The notes: generated from the letters alone by a model not told the origin. DNA of 58,320 nt from JASLCR01 sp046462475 (GCA_046462475.1 JBKGVB010000035.1:1-58320), one strand, 5' to 3'. Positions 49,961-58,140 are shown, numbered from the stretch's first letter. Program-made: numbers and translations.

Positions 49961-50517
49961 ATCGGCTCGTCTTTGAGGCCGAGGCGATATCCTAAATAGC
50001 TTGCTATCAAATGAAGTAAAAACCAAACTACAAAAATCCATACATATTGCCATGGTGTCAGAATAACGAAAAAGAGTGATATAGCGACACTTCCAACGAC
50101 ATAATCCAGCTGATCAAATGGTAGCCAGCTATGACCGGATTTAATGTCATTTTTACGTTTGAAAAAACTTTCGATTGCATCACCGCCACGTGCCCCAATT
50201 CCGAAGAGAGGTCCGAGCAGTAACGTGGGAAGAGTAGAATAGTCAATATTGTTAGGAAGGAACGGGAGGAAATGAGGGTAGCTAATGACAATCCACTGCT
50301 GAAGCCAAAGGACAAGCGTGGCGACAAGTATGCCGCTGATTAGGCCGCGCCATGTCTTGTGTGAGCCGAAAATCCGATGACCACCAAGTGATTTACCAAA
50401 ATCAAGTGGTGCCTCAAACTGTTTAAGGATTGGAAGGGCGGCTGCAAAAACGGGAGTCGCATTGGCGACTGCCGCTGGAAGGAGAAACCATAAAGCAAAT
50501 GCTATATCGTGAAACAT
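49957..50517 (-). CDS. CarS-like (DUF46/CdsA-type) CTP:lipid cytidylyltransferase
   Basis: The protein is 186 aa with about five transmembrane helices. The conserved core fits the CDP-archaeol synthase family (PF01864): FGSHKTWRGLISG, then GARGGDAIESFFKRKNDIKS and SWLPFDQLDYVVG. This family makes CDP-archaeol in archaea, and relatives occur in CPR bacteria. In this context it would activate a lipid phosphate for the neighbouring phosphatidyltransferase. Start ATG 50517 with TATACT nine bases upstream. Confidence 0.85.
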   Translation of the reverse strand: MFHDIAFALWFLLPAAVANATPVFAAALPILKQFEAPLDFGKSLGGHRIFGSHKTWRGLISGILVATLVLWLQQWIVISYPHFLPFLPNNIDYSTLPTLLLGPLFGIGARGGDAIESFFKRKNDIKSGHSWLPFDQLDYVVGSVAISLFFVILTPWQYVWIFVVWFLLHLIASYLGYRLGLKDEPI

Positions 50518-50526
50518 CTTACCTTT

Positions 50527-50534
50527 AGTATACT
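50527..50534. promoter_or_regulatory. Palindromic -10 shared by divergent CarS-like and DAGK-like genes
   Basis: AGTATACT is a perfect palindrome that reads TATACT on both strands. It ends seven bases before ATG 50542 (plus) and nine bases before the ATG at 50517 (minus). Confidence 0.68.
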
Positions 50535-50541
50535 CGACTAT

Positions 50542-51426
50542 ATGAACTACACGAGGATTGCAGTGATTTATAATCCGAATAGTACGGGGCCGAGTAAGGA
50601 AATGGCTGAAGGATTTGTGGCTGCGCTACATAAACGGAAGCCACGTGCAAACATAGAACTTATTGCTACCACTCATGCTGGCCATGCAGAAGAGTTGGCG
50701 TATTCTATCGCCACTACTTCCGAGCGGCCGCTAATTATCTCGTCGAGTGGTGATGGTGGTTATCATGAGGTAGTAAATGGGGCTCTTAAGGCTCAGTCGG
50801 AGGGCCATTATCCAACTACTGGGCTTCTGCCGGCAGGCAATGCCAATGACCATTATCATAACCTACATCAAGATGAGCTGATTGAGCAGATCATAAAAAA
50901 GAGAACACGGTCGATCGATGTACTGAAGCTGACTGGCGTAGTAGAGGGCAAATCAATCGAACGATACGCACATTCATATATTGGTTTTGGTCTGACGCCA
51001 GTGGTAGGTCATGAACTCAATAAATATAAACTCAATCCGCTTAATCAGATATGGATCGTGATTCGTTCAATCCTAACACTAAAGCCAGTCCACTTGCGCA
51101 TTAATGGCACTGTTCGTTCATACAATAGTGTTATTTTCAGTAATGTCGAACGAATGGCAAAAGTACTCAAAGTTTCACAGCGCCCGAGGGTCGCGGATGG
51201 TAAGTTTGAGGTAACCTTGTTGCGTCGACGTAATTTGCCACGACTCTTTTTATTACTTTTTAAAGCTACGCTTGGTGGTATGAAAGAGGATAAGCAGGTG
51301 AAGAGGTTTTCACTTGAAACGGTCGCTGACACCCTCGCTCAGGCTGATGGTGAAGTTATTCAGTTTGATGCCGACACAACAATAACTATTATGATTCAGC
51401 CGGACCGTCTTCGGTGTCTGGTTTAA
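50542..51426 (+). CDS. DAGK/LCB5-type lipid kinase
   Basis: The protein is 294 aa. The diacylglycerol kinase catalytic domain begins RIAVIYNPNSTGPSKEMAEG and has the glycine-rich ATP loop IISSSGDGGYHEVVNGALK (usual GGDGT-x-NE-x-x-NG), then TGLLPAGNANDHY (usual PxGTxND). It ends with a beta-sandwich domain (VADGKFEVTLLRRRNL). The second Gly-Thr of the motif is Gly-Gly here. It phosphorylates a lipid, probably diacylglycerol or an analogue. Starts at ATG 50542 without a leader. Confidence 0.88.
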   Translation: MNYTRIAVIYNPNSTGPSKEMAEGFVAALHKRKPRANIELIATTHAGHAEELAYSIATTSERPLIISSSGDGGYHEVVNGALKAQSEGHYPTTGLLPAGNANDHYHNLHQDELIEQIIKKRTRSIDVLKLTGVVEGKSIERYAHSYIGFGLTPVVGHELNKYKLNPLNQIWIVIRSILTLKPVHLRINGTVRSYNSVIFSNVERMAKVLKVSQRPRVADGKFEVTLLRRRNLPRLFLLLFKATLGGMKEDKQVKRFSLETVADTLAQADGEVIQFDADTTITIMIQPDRLRCLV

Positions 51427-51527
51427 AGTTTGGTTAAAGTGAGTGGTAAATAACTCTGCAGTATAGGTTGCTCGATATCCTATTGTCTCGCTCAGTGCTA
51501 TACTAAAGATAGTAACAAGGAGGTGTT

Positions 51528-51959
51528 ATGAATAAGATTGTAGTGGTCGTAGTAGTGGCATTGATTATCATTGTTGGTGGAGCGGCATTGATTTACGCGA
51601 ACAAAGGAAATCCGTATAATAATCCAGCGCCAAACACTTCGACAGATATGAATAATATGAACATGAAGTCGAAAAATTCATCCTCTTCATCAAATCCGCA
51701 AGCAACTAATTCTGTAACAATTCAAAACTTTGCGTTTAGTCCATCTGCGATTACTGTCAAAAAAGGAACAACAGTTACCTGGACTAACAAAGACTCGACG
51801 ACACACACGGTAACAGAAGTTGATAGTAAGAGTGGTCCAAATAGTGGCAACCTTGAGCCAGGCAAGTCATATAGCTTTACTTTCAATACTCCTGGTATGT
51901 TTAGTTATCACTGCGCGATTCATACCAATATGACTGGTACGGTGACGGTTACAGAATAA
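51528..51959 (+). CDS. Cupredoxin (plastocyanin/azurin-like) lipid- or membrane-anchored copper protein
   Basis: The protein is 143 aa. An N-terminal transmembrane anchor (about residues 3-25) and an Asn/Met/Ser-rich linker (NMNMKSKNSSSSS) precede a cupredoxin domain from residue 62: IQNFAFSPSAITVKKGTTVT, the first ligand His in STTHTVTE, and the Cys-His-Met loop YHCAIHTNMTG. All four type 1 copper ligands (His, Cys, His, Met) are visible. Likely extracellular electron carrier or copper binder. AAGGAGG before the ATG. The gene lies just before an MFS exporter. Confidence 0.9.
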   Translation: MNKIVVVVVVALIIIVGGAALIYANKGNPYNNPAPNTSTDMNNMNMKSKNSSSSSNPQATNSVTIQNFAFSPSAITVKKGTTVTWTNKDSTTHTVTEVDSKSGPNSGNLEPGKSYSFTFNTPGMFSYHCAIHTNMTGTVTVTE

Positions 51960-51970
51960 TAGTACGTCTG

Positions 51971-53326
51971 ATGACGGCAGCGCAACGACTTGTACTGTGG
52001 ATTGCCATCTTGGCATCATTTGTCGCATTTCTTGATGGGTCGGTTGTGGGGGTTGCGTTACCTCGAATTAGCGAGGAGCTCGGTGGTGATCTACTCATCC
52101 AGCAGTGGGTGAATAACGCCTATTTGATCACATTAGGTTCTCTCATTCTTGCGGCGGGTTCACTCTCTGATATCTTTGGACGTAAAAAAGTAATTGTAGC
52201 AGGATTAATTGGCTTTCTCGTAACGTCGCTTCTGTGCGCTGCTGCTCAGACCGGCGAGCAATTGGTAATCGCTCGTGGCTTGCAGGGGGTCGCCGGAGCA
52301 CTACTGGTGCCAAGCTCACTCGCGCTTATCATAAGTACCTTTAGCGGCATATATCAATCAAAAGCAATAGGTCACTGGACGGCATGGACGGGGATTGCAT
52401 TTATCATAGGACCACTTATTGGTGGCTTGATGGTTGATCTACTTTCATGGCGTTTGGTATTTGCGATCAATGTCATTCCTATCGCGGCAGCCCTCATATT
52501 AGCCAGTCGATTAAATATCGACGAGCAAACAAAAGAGCGAACTCGCCTTGATGTGCAAGGGGTTGTTTTAGGGGTGATAGGACTTGGTGGAGTTGTTTAC
52601 GCGCTTATTGAACAGGGCAATTACAGTTGGGCGTATCCTTCTGTTTGGGGAACATTTGCAGTTGGTTTACTATGTCTTGCATTGTTCGTATTGCATGAAA
52701 GAAAAACTAAGCAGCCGATGTTGCCTCTGGAGCTTTTTCGCACACAGAATTTTAGCGTAGGTAATATTGCAACACTTTTAATCTACGCAGCTCTTTCTTT
52801 ACAAGGCTTCTTGCTGGTTATTTTCCTTCAGCAAGTTGCTGGATACCCCGCGACATTTGCTGGACTAGCCTCGATACCTATTACCATCATTATGTTCTTT
52901 TTCTCGTCTCGGTTTGGCGCACTATCAGGAACATACGGACCTCGTTTATTTATGGCGGTAGGACCAATTATTGCGGGACTCGGCACAATATATATGCTCA
53001 TGACAGACGCAACTGCGAATTACTGGACCGAGCTGTTACCAGGAATTATACTATTTGGCTTAGGGCTTTCGGTTACTGTTGCACCGCTGACGTCTGCTAT
53101 CCTCGGATCAATTAAAGAGTCGCAGGCTGGTATAGGATCTGCAGTGAATAATGCCGTGGCTCGCATAGCCGGCCTGCTGTCTGTAGCGATGATTGGGTTA
53201 TTCATTGGCAAAGAAGTCACATTAGGGGGCTTTCATATCGGTATTGTGATATGTTCAGCGCTGCTCATTGCTGGAGGTATCGTATCCGCTATTGGTATTC
53301 AAAATCAAAAAGTATCTCGAGAATAA
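51971..53326 (+). CDS. MFS transporter, EmrB/QacA-like
   Basis: The protein is 451 aa with 13-14 transmembrane helices. Motifs: FLDGSVVGVALPRISEELGG (D1), AGSLSDIFGRKKVIV (A), TAWTGIAFIIGPLIGGLM (C). The first 11 bases after the cupredoxin stop contain no Shine-Dalgarno. It lacks the large soluble insertion seen in the other DHA2 exporter at 25524. Probably exports a toxic compound with proton exchange. Confidence 0.92.
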   Translation: MTAAQRLVLWIAILASFVAFLDGSVVGVALPRISEELGGDLLIQQWVNNAYLITLGSLILAAGSLSDIFGRKKVIVAGLIGFLVTSLLCAAAQTGEQLVIARGLQGVAGALLVPSSLALIISTFSGIYQSKAIGHWTAWTGIAFIIGPLIGGLMVDLLSWRLVFAINVIPIAAALILASRLNIDEQTKERTRLDVQGVVLGVIGLGGVVYALIEQGNYSWAYPSVWGTFAVGLLCLALFVLHERKTKQPMLPLELFRTQNFSVGNIATLLIYAALSLQGFLLVIFLQQVAGYPATFAGLASIPITIIMFFFSSRFGALSGTYGPRLFMAVGPIIAGLGTIYMLMTDATANYWTELLPGIILFGLGLSVTVAPLTSAILGSIKESQAGIGSAVNNAVARIAGLLSVAMIGLFIGKEVTLGGFHIGIVICSALLIAGGIVSAIGIQNQKVSRE

Positions 53327-53357
53327 TACATACATCGAGAGCTCTTAGTCAAAAAAG

Positions 53358-54731
53358 TTAGGATAAGCGGGCGGCAGCCACGCGGATTGCCTCGCTCCAG
53401 CTTAAGAAGGCATGTGGCGTTGCGGCAATTTGAGCAGGGGAGATATTATTTTTAATTGCTAACGTGAGTTCGTGAATCATTTCTCCTGCGTGCGGGGCGA
53501 CGATTGTAGCGCCAATCAGCGCGCCTTGGCGATTTACGACGAGCTTTACGAAGCCATCACGGAAGTCGCTTGTATTTGCGCGTGGAATCATGTTGAGTGG
53601 CGCAAGTGATACTTTGATATCAAGATCTCGCTTGATGCAGTCGTCTTCAGTAAGTCCAACGGAAGCAATACCCGGGTGTGTAAAGGTAATATTCGGGATA
53701 GCCTCATAATCGGGGGTAATCTTTTGCTTGTTTAGGATATTGTGTGCGGCAACACGGCTCTCGAGCAGGGCAGTGTGGAGATATTTTTTATTGCCAAGTA
53801 CATCACCTGCCGCATAGATATGCTTGGCGCTGGTGACGAGGTGCTCATCTACGGCGATACCATTTGGTGTATACTCCACACTTGCGTTTTCGAGTCCTAT
53901 ATCGACTGTCGGTACACGGCCAGTGGTCACAAGAATATCGTCGACGCGAAGGGACTTTTCTACACCTCCGCGGGATATATTGACGCGAGTGCCGAGTCCG
54001 TCTTTTTGCAAAGTCAGTATGCGACTTTGGGTCAGTATGCTGACGCCTTTGTCCTCATGAAGTAATCGCTCCATAAGTTTGCCTGCCTCTTCGTCTTCAT
54101 CGGGTAAGATTCGAGAAGCTTTCTCTACGAGGTATATCTTGGTGCCAAGAGTAGCAAACAGCTGAGCGAATTCGATCGCCGTCGAGTTGCCTCCGATCAC
54201 AAGAAGTGATTTTGGTGGGCGAGTGACTGAAAGAATATCTTTTGGGGTGTAATATTTGACATGCTCAATCCCAGGAATGCTTGGTTGCTCCCAATGAGAG
54301 CCTGTCGCAATGAGAAACTCACGGGCTGAGAGATGGCGACGACTAATACTAATTTCGTGCGGGCTCAGGAAGTGGGCAGTGGAATGAAATGTATCAATCC
54401 CCTGCTTTTCATAATATTTTCGATTATCGGCGGCACCGGTGCGTTTAACAGCGGTATCTTTCCAGGACTTTAGGCTAAGAAAGTTGTAACCCAGTGCATT
54501 GGAACGTAGACCAAAGCGTGCGCCATGTCGTGCCTCATCGTAGAGCTGAGTAGCGTGCAGAAGGGATTTTACAGGAATATCACCCCAGTTTGGTGATTCA
54601 CCGCCAAAGGTTTCGGCTTCAATGATTGCCACCTTTTTTCCTGCTGCTGCAGCAGTGGTCGCAGCGGGACTACCGCCAGCTCCACTGCCAATAACGATAA
54701 GGTCGTAGTCGAATGTTGGTTTTCGTGCCAT
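53358..54731 (-). CDS. Pyridine nucleotide-disulfide oxidoreductase family flavoprotein without redox cysteines
   Basis: The protein is 457 aa. The FAD motif VIGSGAGGSPAATTAAAAGK, NAD(P) motif LLVIGGNSTAIEFAQLF, and the second FAD motif (KHIYAAGDVLG) are present. The redox-active segment, usually GGTC-x4-C, reads FGGESPNWGDIPVKSL: both cysteines are replaced by Ser and Asp. The C-terminal catalytic HPTxSE reads PHAFLSWSEA. It is not a disulfide reductase such as mercuric reductase or dihydrolipoamide dehydrogenase; an NAD(P)H:quinone or other acceptor oxidoreductase is more likely. Last gene of a three-gene operon with 55026 and 54754. Confidence 0.85.
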   Translation of the reverse strand: MARKPTFDYDLIVIGSGAGGSPAATTAAAAGKKVAIIEAETFGGESPNWGDIPVKSLLHATQLYDEARHGARFGLRSNALGYNFLSLKSWKDTAVKRTGAADNRKYYEKQGIDTFHSTAHFLSPHEISISRRHLSAREFLIATGSHWEQPSIPGIEHVKYYTPKDILSVTRPPKSLLVIGGNSTAIEFAQLFATLGTKIYLVEKASRILPDEDEEAGKLMERLLHEDKGVSILTQSRILTLQKDGLGTRVNISRGGVEKSLRVDDILVTTGRVPTVDIGLENASVEYTPNGIAVDEHLVTSAKHIYAAGDVLGNKKYLHTALLESRVAAHNILNKQKITPDYEAIPNITFTHPGIASVGLTEDDCIKRDLDIKVSLAPLNMIPRANTSDFRDGFVKLVVNRQGALIGATIVAPHAGEMIHELTLAIKNNISPAQIAATPHAFLSWSEAIRVAAARLS

Positions 54732-54753
54732 GGTATACAGTTCCTTTTATTTT

Positions 54754-55029
54754 TTAGACAACTAATTCATGATTTTGATATAAGTAGGCAGCTTCAGGAT
54801 GAAAAGCTTCGAGTGCTGTAGTGGCGACGCGGCGGATGTCGTGAGAAGTAACGGATGGTTTTGTATGGATCCACGCAGAGACAACATCGCCGACACGTTT
54901 GGCGATTGTCTCTGCTTCGCCTTCTGGGCTGCGGACGCTCAAGCAAGCAGACCGTACACTAGTGTGGAGCTTTTCTCCTACGAATTCCTCAGCCTGGCGG
55001 TTTCCGGCACGTTTTATAACATATGTCAT
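54754..55029 (-). CDS. Stand-alone ATP-cone domain protein, 91 aa
   Basis: The whole protein is an ATP-cone: VIKRAGNRQAEEFVGEKL, SVRSACLSV, then HDIRRVATTALEAFHPEAAY. This nucleotide-sensing module is normally fused to ribonucleotide reductase or NrdR. Stand-alone versions next to a membrane protein and a flavoprotein recur in CPR genomes. It overlaps the upstream membrane gene by ATGA and precedes the flavoprotein by 22 bases. Could sense ATP/dATP and gate the partner enzyme; inference. Confidence 0.8.
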   Translation of the reverse strand: MTYVIKRAGNRQAEEFVGEKLHTSVRSACLSVRSPEGEAETIAKRVGDVVSAWIHTKPSVTSHDIRRVATTALEAFHPEAAYLYQNHELVV

Positions 55030-55757
55030 AGGGCACTCCCCGCTGCTGCTAGTGCCGATACGGTGACGACGTGATCAACATAAAGGTAAAAACCAAGGAT
55101 GAGTAGTCCGCTACCCGCAGCAAACTGAAGAAAGCGCTTGTTTGATTCGCGCCAACGCTGGATGCGGCTGATACTGTGGCCACTTCCTATAAGTCCATTA
55201 ACGACAAAAAGCGACAATAGCGAGATAAAGGCATAGAGTGCAATTCCTATAAGCTGCCACATAACAGGCTGATCTATAAGTGCGAGCGCAGCAACGACGA
55301 TCGGAGCGAAGATGAACAATAGCTCGGCCAGTACGCTCGTAAGGCCAAGTCCAAAGGCTTCGGCCGGGTCTTTTGTCGACTTGGCTCGTCTATTGAGAAA
55401 ACGTGCCATACTTCGTGGAATCCATAGGGTCGTGCCAACTTCTCGCCTATAGTAAAACAGCCAAACTGCAAGACCTACACCGCCAAGAAGGCCACACGTC
55501 ACTGTCCACGCGAGAAGCGTATTGTGCTGATCGTGAACTAGTAATGAGACGAGCAAGGCAGTACAAGAGAGTAAGAGCACTGTCATGACAGCAACCCCAA
55601 GAGTGAATGAGTTTGTCAGTATAAGGAGTCGTGCATGCGAACGTCGCCTGCCTATCGTATGTGAGGAAAGCAGGGTTAGCATACTAACGCTTAATTGGAA
55701 GCTCGCATGAATTAAGCCAGCGACGGCGATAATTGCGAGCGAGTCAAGATGATTCAT
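55026..55757 (-). CDS. Six-helix integral membrane protein, 243 aa
   Basis: Six transmembrane helices are seen. The second carries basic residues at its start (SHTIGRRRSHARLLIL), and a basic cytoplasmic loop (PRSMARFLNRRAKSTKDPAE) follows the fourth. The overall form resembles LysE/DsbD-type small transporters, but no diagnostic motif is visible. First gene of the membrane / ATP-cone / flavoprotein operon. Function unknown; electron transfer with the flavoprotein is possible. Confidence 0.75.
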   Translation of the reverse strand: MNHLDSLAIIAVAGLIHASFQLSVSMLTLLSSHTIGRRRSHARLLILTNSFTLGVAVMTVLLLSCTALLVSLLVHDQHNTLLAWTVTCGLLGGVGLAVWLFYYRREVGTTLWIPRSMARFLNRRAKSTKDPAEAFGLGLTSVLAELLFIFAPIVVAALALIDQPVMWQLIGIALYAFISLLSLFVVNGLIGSGHSISRIQRWRESNKRFLQFAAGSGLLILGFYLYVDHVVTVSALAAAGSAL

Positions 55758-55919
55758 GTTTATTTCCTTATATTCCCTCTTTAATTTATACCATAAGCAT
55801 TGCCAAAATGATAGAAGCAGGTATTTTTATAAAAAATATGATATAGCTATTGCTTTTTTATAATCTTTATGCTAATATAACCATAGACAAATCAACAAAA
55901 CAAACAAGGAGCAATCTAC

Positions 55920-56069
55920 ATGAACGTAGGAGCAGAACCGACATTGTCGGAAAGTATTGAAGATACAACAAACATTGATACTTGGAATATGGAACGCACA
56001 CTTGAAATGCGACGAGCATTCATTGATGGAAAGTTGGCCAATGCCGCGCTTGAACAAATCGTCCTGTAG
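55920..56069 (+). CDS. Small acidic protein, 49 aa
   Basis: ATG 55920 opens a 49-codon frame ending TAG 56067-56069. It begins MNVGAEPTLSESIEDTTNID, then WNMERTLEMRRAFIDGKLAN and ends ALEQIVL. It has AAGGAG nine bases upstream, a TAATAT box near 55873 in the leader, and a terminator directly behind. All features of a real gene. No family recognised; the C-terminal half is a predicted amphipathic helix. Confidence 0.72.
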   Translation: MNVGAEPTLSESIEDTTNIDTWNMERTLEMRRAFIDGKLANAALEQIVL

Positions 56070-56092
56070 CCGCCATTAGTGATCGGGAAGAG

Positions 56093-56126
56093 ACAGACGC
56101 TTACGTAAGGAAGGTGTCTGTTTTTT
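56093..56126 (+). terminator. Terminator of the 49-aa gene
   Basis: An 8-bp stem (56093-56100 with 56114-56121), an inner TTACGTAA palindrome in the loop, then TTTTTT (56121-56126). Confidence 0.82.
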
Positions 56127-56155
56127 GTTGGGATACGGGTTTTATATAAATTACC

Positions 56156-56182
56156 TTGACTGTCATAGTAATATGGTATACA
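56156..56182 (+). promoter_or_regulatory. Promoter of the PadR operon
   Basis: TTGACT (56156-56161) and extended -10 TGgTATACA (TATACA 56177-56182) with a 15-base spacer. It ends eight bases before ATG 56191. The surrounding A/T-rich sequence could hold the PadR operator. Confidence 0.5.
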
Positions 56183-56190
56183 CTGCAATT

Positions 56191-56520
56191 ATGATAGATA
56201 ATAAATTGACATCAGATCTCCTGCGCGGACACACCGATACGATGATTTTGAAGCTACTCTCAAGCGGTGACAAATACGGGTATGAGATTACGAAGCACAT
56301 CGCCGAGACGTCGCGCGGCGAATATGAATTAAAGGAAGCGACTATGTACTCGAGCCTGAAGCGACTTGAAGGTGACGGACGCATAAGTTCGTACTGGGGT
56401 GATGAATCTCAGGGTGGGCGGCGTAAATATTACCATATCACTGCTAGTGGGCGTGAACTGTACGAGGCTAATCTCGCTACATGGCAATCTGCAAAACGAA
56501 TTCTGGAAACATTACTATAA
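56191..56520 (+). CDS. PadR-family transcriptional regulator
   Basis: The protein is 109 aa. The winged helix is complete: LRGHTDTMILKLLSSGDKYG, YEITKHIAETSRGEYELKEA, TMYSSLKRLEGDGRISSYWG and GGRRKYYHITASGRELYEAN. The short second helix region marks the PadR-s1 (PadR-like, short) class, which usually represses its own operon and a membrane or stress gene next to it. ATG 56191 with a leaderless-type promoter. The HAAS/pentapeptide gene follows after ten bases. Confidence 0.92.
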   Translation: MIDNKLTSDLLRGHTDTMILKLLSSGDKYGYEITKHIAETSRGEYELKEATMYSSLKRLEGDGRISSYWGDESQGGRRKYYHITASGRELYEANLATWQSAKRILETLL

Positions 56521-56530
56521 AGGAGAATGT

Positions 56531-57361
56531 ATGAACGACAAGCTACAGCAATTTATTTCAAATCAATTTCAGCCTTACGGCGACTTCCCTGCCAGAAAGG
56601 ATGTTGAGCAGGAGCTTCTCGCTAATCTTACCGAGAAATATAACGATCTAAAAAGCGATGGAAAAAGTGACGACGAGGCATTTGACCTCACGGTGGCATC
56701 GCTTGGTGATGTCAGTGAAATTATCGAACAGATTGCGCCAGCCAAGCAGCCAGAAGAAAATCAGGGCATCGCGCAGACTGTCGTAAATGGCATTAAGAAT
56801 ACAATTGGCATAGGGGATGGTTCACGATTTCGTGCGTCGGCACTTCAGGAATCGGACCTTGCCGGTACGGATCTTCGCGGCGCAGACTTTAGTATGAGTG
56901 CACTCGAGAAAAGTAATTTTGATCAGGCTAATCTCCAGGGAGCAAAATTCAAGGCGGCAGCGCTAAAAGGTTCGACATTTGAAGGAGCAAATTTAGAAGG
57001 TGCTGATTTCAATAGCAGCGACGTACAGGAAGCTAATTTTTCGGGTGCGAACCTAAATAATGCGACGTTTAAAAGCTCTGCGCTCAGAGGCGCCAATATT
57101 AATGGTGCGACGCTTGATAATACGGTATTTAAACATTCCGATCTCAGCGGCGTGGAGTTTCGTGGGCATACGTTGCATGGTACGGTTTTCGATGGTTCTG
57201 GCCTAAAAGGTACATCATTTAATGGTGCGACACTTGTGAACGTATCATTTCATCATTCACAGGTGAAACACACGATTTTTGATGGTGCCACAATGGATAA
57301 AACAACCTACGCGCTATTAAAGGGCGCCAAAGCAAAGCTTGATGGTGTTACCGTTCAGTAG
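56531..57361 (+). CDS. HAAS-like domain + pentapeptide repeat protein, 276 aa
   Basis: Residues about 1-75 form a helical domain of the HAAS type (QPYGDFPARKDVEQELLANL, DEAFDLTVASLGDVSEI) that typically accompanies PadR regulators. From about residue 95 to the end are pentapeptide repeats, A[DN][LF]XX (LAGTDLRGADFSMSALEKSN, FDQANLQGAKF), about 30 units that would fold into a right-handed quadrilateral helix. Pentapeptide proteins can mimic DNA or form scaffolds; no exact role can be given. AAAGGAG precedes the ATG. Its 3' end overlaps the convergent DUF4396 gene by 14 bases. Confidence 0.85.
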   Translation: MNDKLQQFISNQFQPYGDFPARKDVEQELLANLTEKYNDLKSDGKSDDEAFDLTVASLGDVSEIIEQIAPAKQPEENQGIAQTVVNGIKNTIGIGDGSRFRASALQESDLAGTDLRGADFSMSALEKSNFDQANLQGAKFKAAALKGSTFEGANLEGADFNSSDVQEANFSGANLNNATFKSSALRGANINGATLDNTVFKHSDLSGVEFRGHTLHGTVFDGSGLKGTSFNGATLVNVSFHHSQVKHTIFDGATMDKTTYALLKGAKAKLDGVTVQ

Positions 57362-57863
57362 CGCTTGAGTGCTGGTGATGTGCGTGCGTAAGCGCATGGC
57401 CTTTGCCTTGCTTGAGTAGATAAATATTGACCGGCCAAGCAACGATAAATGCTGCTGTGAGAGAGGTGAGGCGGCTCACCCAGTAGATCCAGTGCGACAA
57501 GTCTTTATCCATAGCTCCGGGAATAATAAGCATGATGAGATTGTCGACGATCGTCATGGTGAGGATGGAAAGTGTATCAGCGGCGAAGACGAGCTTGATA
57601 GACTGGCCGAAGCTCATGCCGGCACGAAGCAGCGGCCAGGTTGAAACGGTGTACCCAGAAACAAACGAAAGAACAGCAGCGAGTAGTACAGTCTGGTGTG
57701 GTGCAAAACCAGCATGTGTGCCTATAGTGACGCCAATCATTTCACCGACAGCACACCCGAGCAGACAGTGCAGGGTAGCTGAGGCTGCCATTTTCTTTAC
57801 TGACGCCGTAGCTTCTTTATGGTGATGCATAGTCTCGTGATGATGTTCGTGGTTGTGCTGCAT
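57348..57863 (-). CDS. His-rich DUF4396-like membrane protein
   Basis: The protein is 171 aa with about four transmembrane helices. Its core (LHCLLGCAVGEMIGVTIGTH) matches DUF4396-type membrane proteins. Both ends are very His-rich (HNHEHHHETMHHHKE at the N-terminus, HALTHAHHQHSS at the C-terminus), as in metal transporters and chaperones. It follows the metal-sensing repressor gene by four bases in the same operon. A copper, nickel or cobalt handling role is inferred from the His content and the regulator. Confidence 0.8.
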   Translation of the reverse strand: MQHNHEHHHETMHHHKEATASVKKMAASATLHCLLGCAVGEMIGVTIGTHAGFAPHQTVLLAAVLSFVSGYTVSTWPLLRAGMSFGQSIKLVFAADTLSILTMTIVDNLIMLIIPGAMDKDLSHWIYWVSRLTSLTAAFIVAWPVNIYLLKQGKGHALTHAHHQHSSATER

Positions 57864-57867
57864 GGGT

Positions 57868-58140
57868 TTATTTTCCTCGGATATTGTTAAGTTCGTATAG
57901 TTGTGTCAATTCTGCGACAGCTTTTTCGGTGTCGCCCTGAGCCATCATGTGAGCAATATGGGTACGTAAATGATTTTCAAGGATGAGTTTATTAAGTGAG
58001 GCAAGTGACTTTTGAATAGCCAAGCTTTGCGTCAAGATGTCCATACAGTAGGCATCTTCGATAATCTGATTTTCTAGGCCTTCAAGTTGACCTTTGATGA
58101 TTTTAAGGCGATGTGTTGCGCGTGATTTCGTATCTTTCAT
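57868..58140 (-). CDS. CsoR/RcnR-family metal-sensing repressor
   Basis: The protein is 90 aa, all-helical. Family start RATHRLKIIKGQLEGLENQI and metal ligands: Cys in DAYCMDILTQ and His in ENHLRTHI. The third ligand position, Cys in CsoR, is His here (H-x3-H), giving a Cys-His-His set like RcnR/InrS-type nickel/cobalt sensors rather than the Cys-His-Cys copper set of CsoR. The first gene of the metal operon, controlled by the operator at 58153. Leaderless start. Confidence 0.9.
   Translation of the reverse strand: MKDTKSRATHRLKIIKGQLEGLENQIIEDAYCMDILTQSLAIQKSLASLNKLILENHLRTHIAHMMAQGDTEKAVAELTQLYELNNIRGK

Noticed and set aside
53358..54731. Mercuric reductase or dihydrolipoamide dehydrogenase
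   Set aside because: Both redox cysteines are absent, and no mer genes or 2-oxoacid dehydrogenase genes are nearby.
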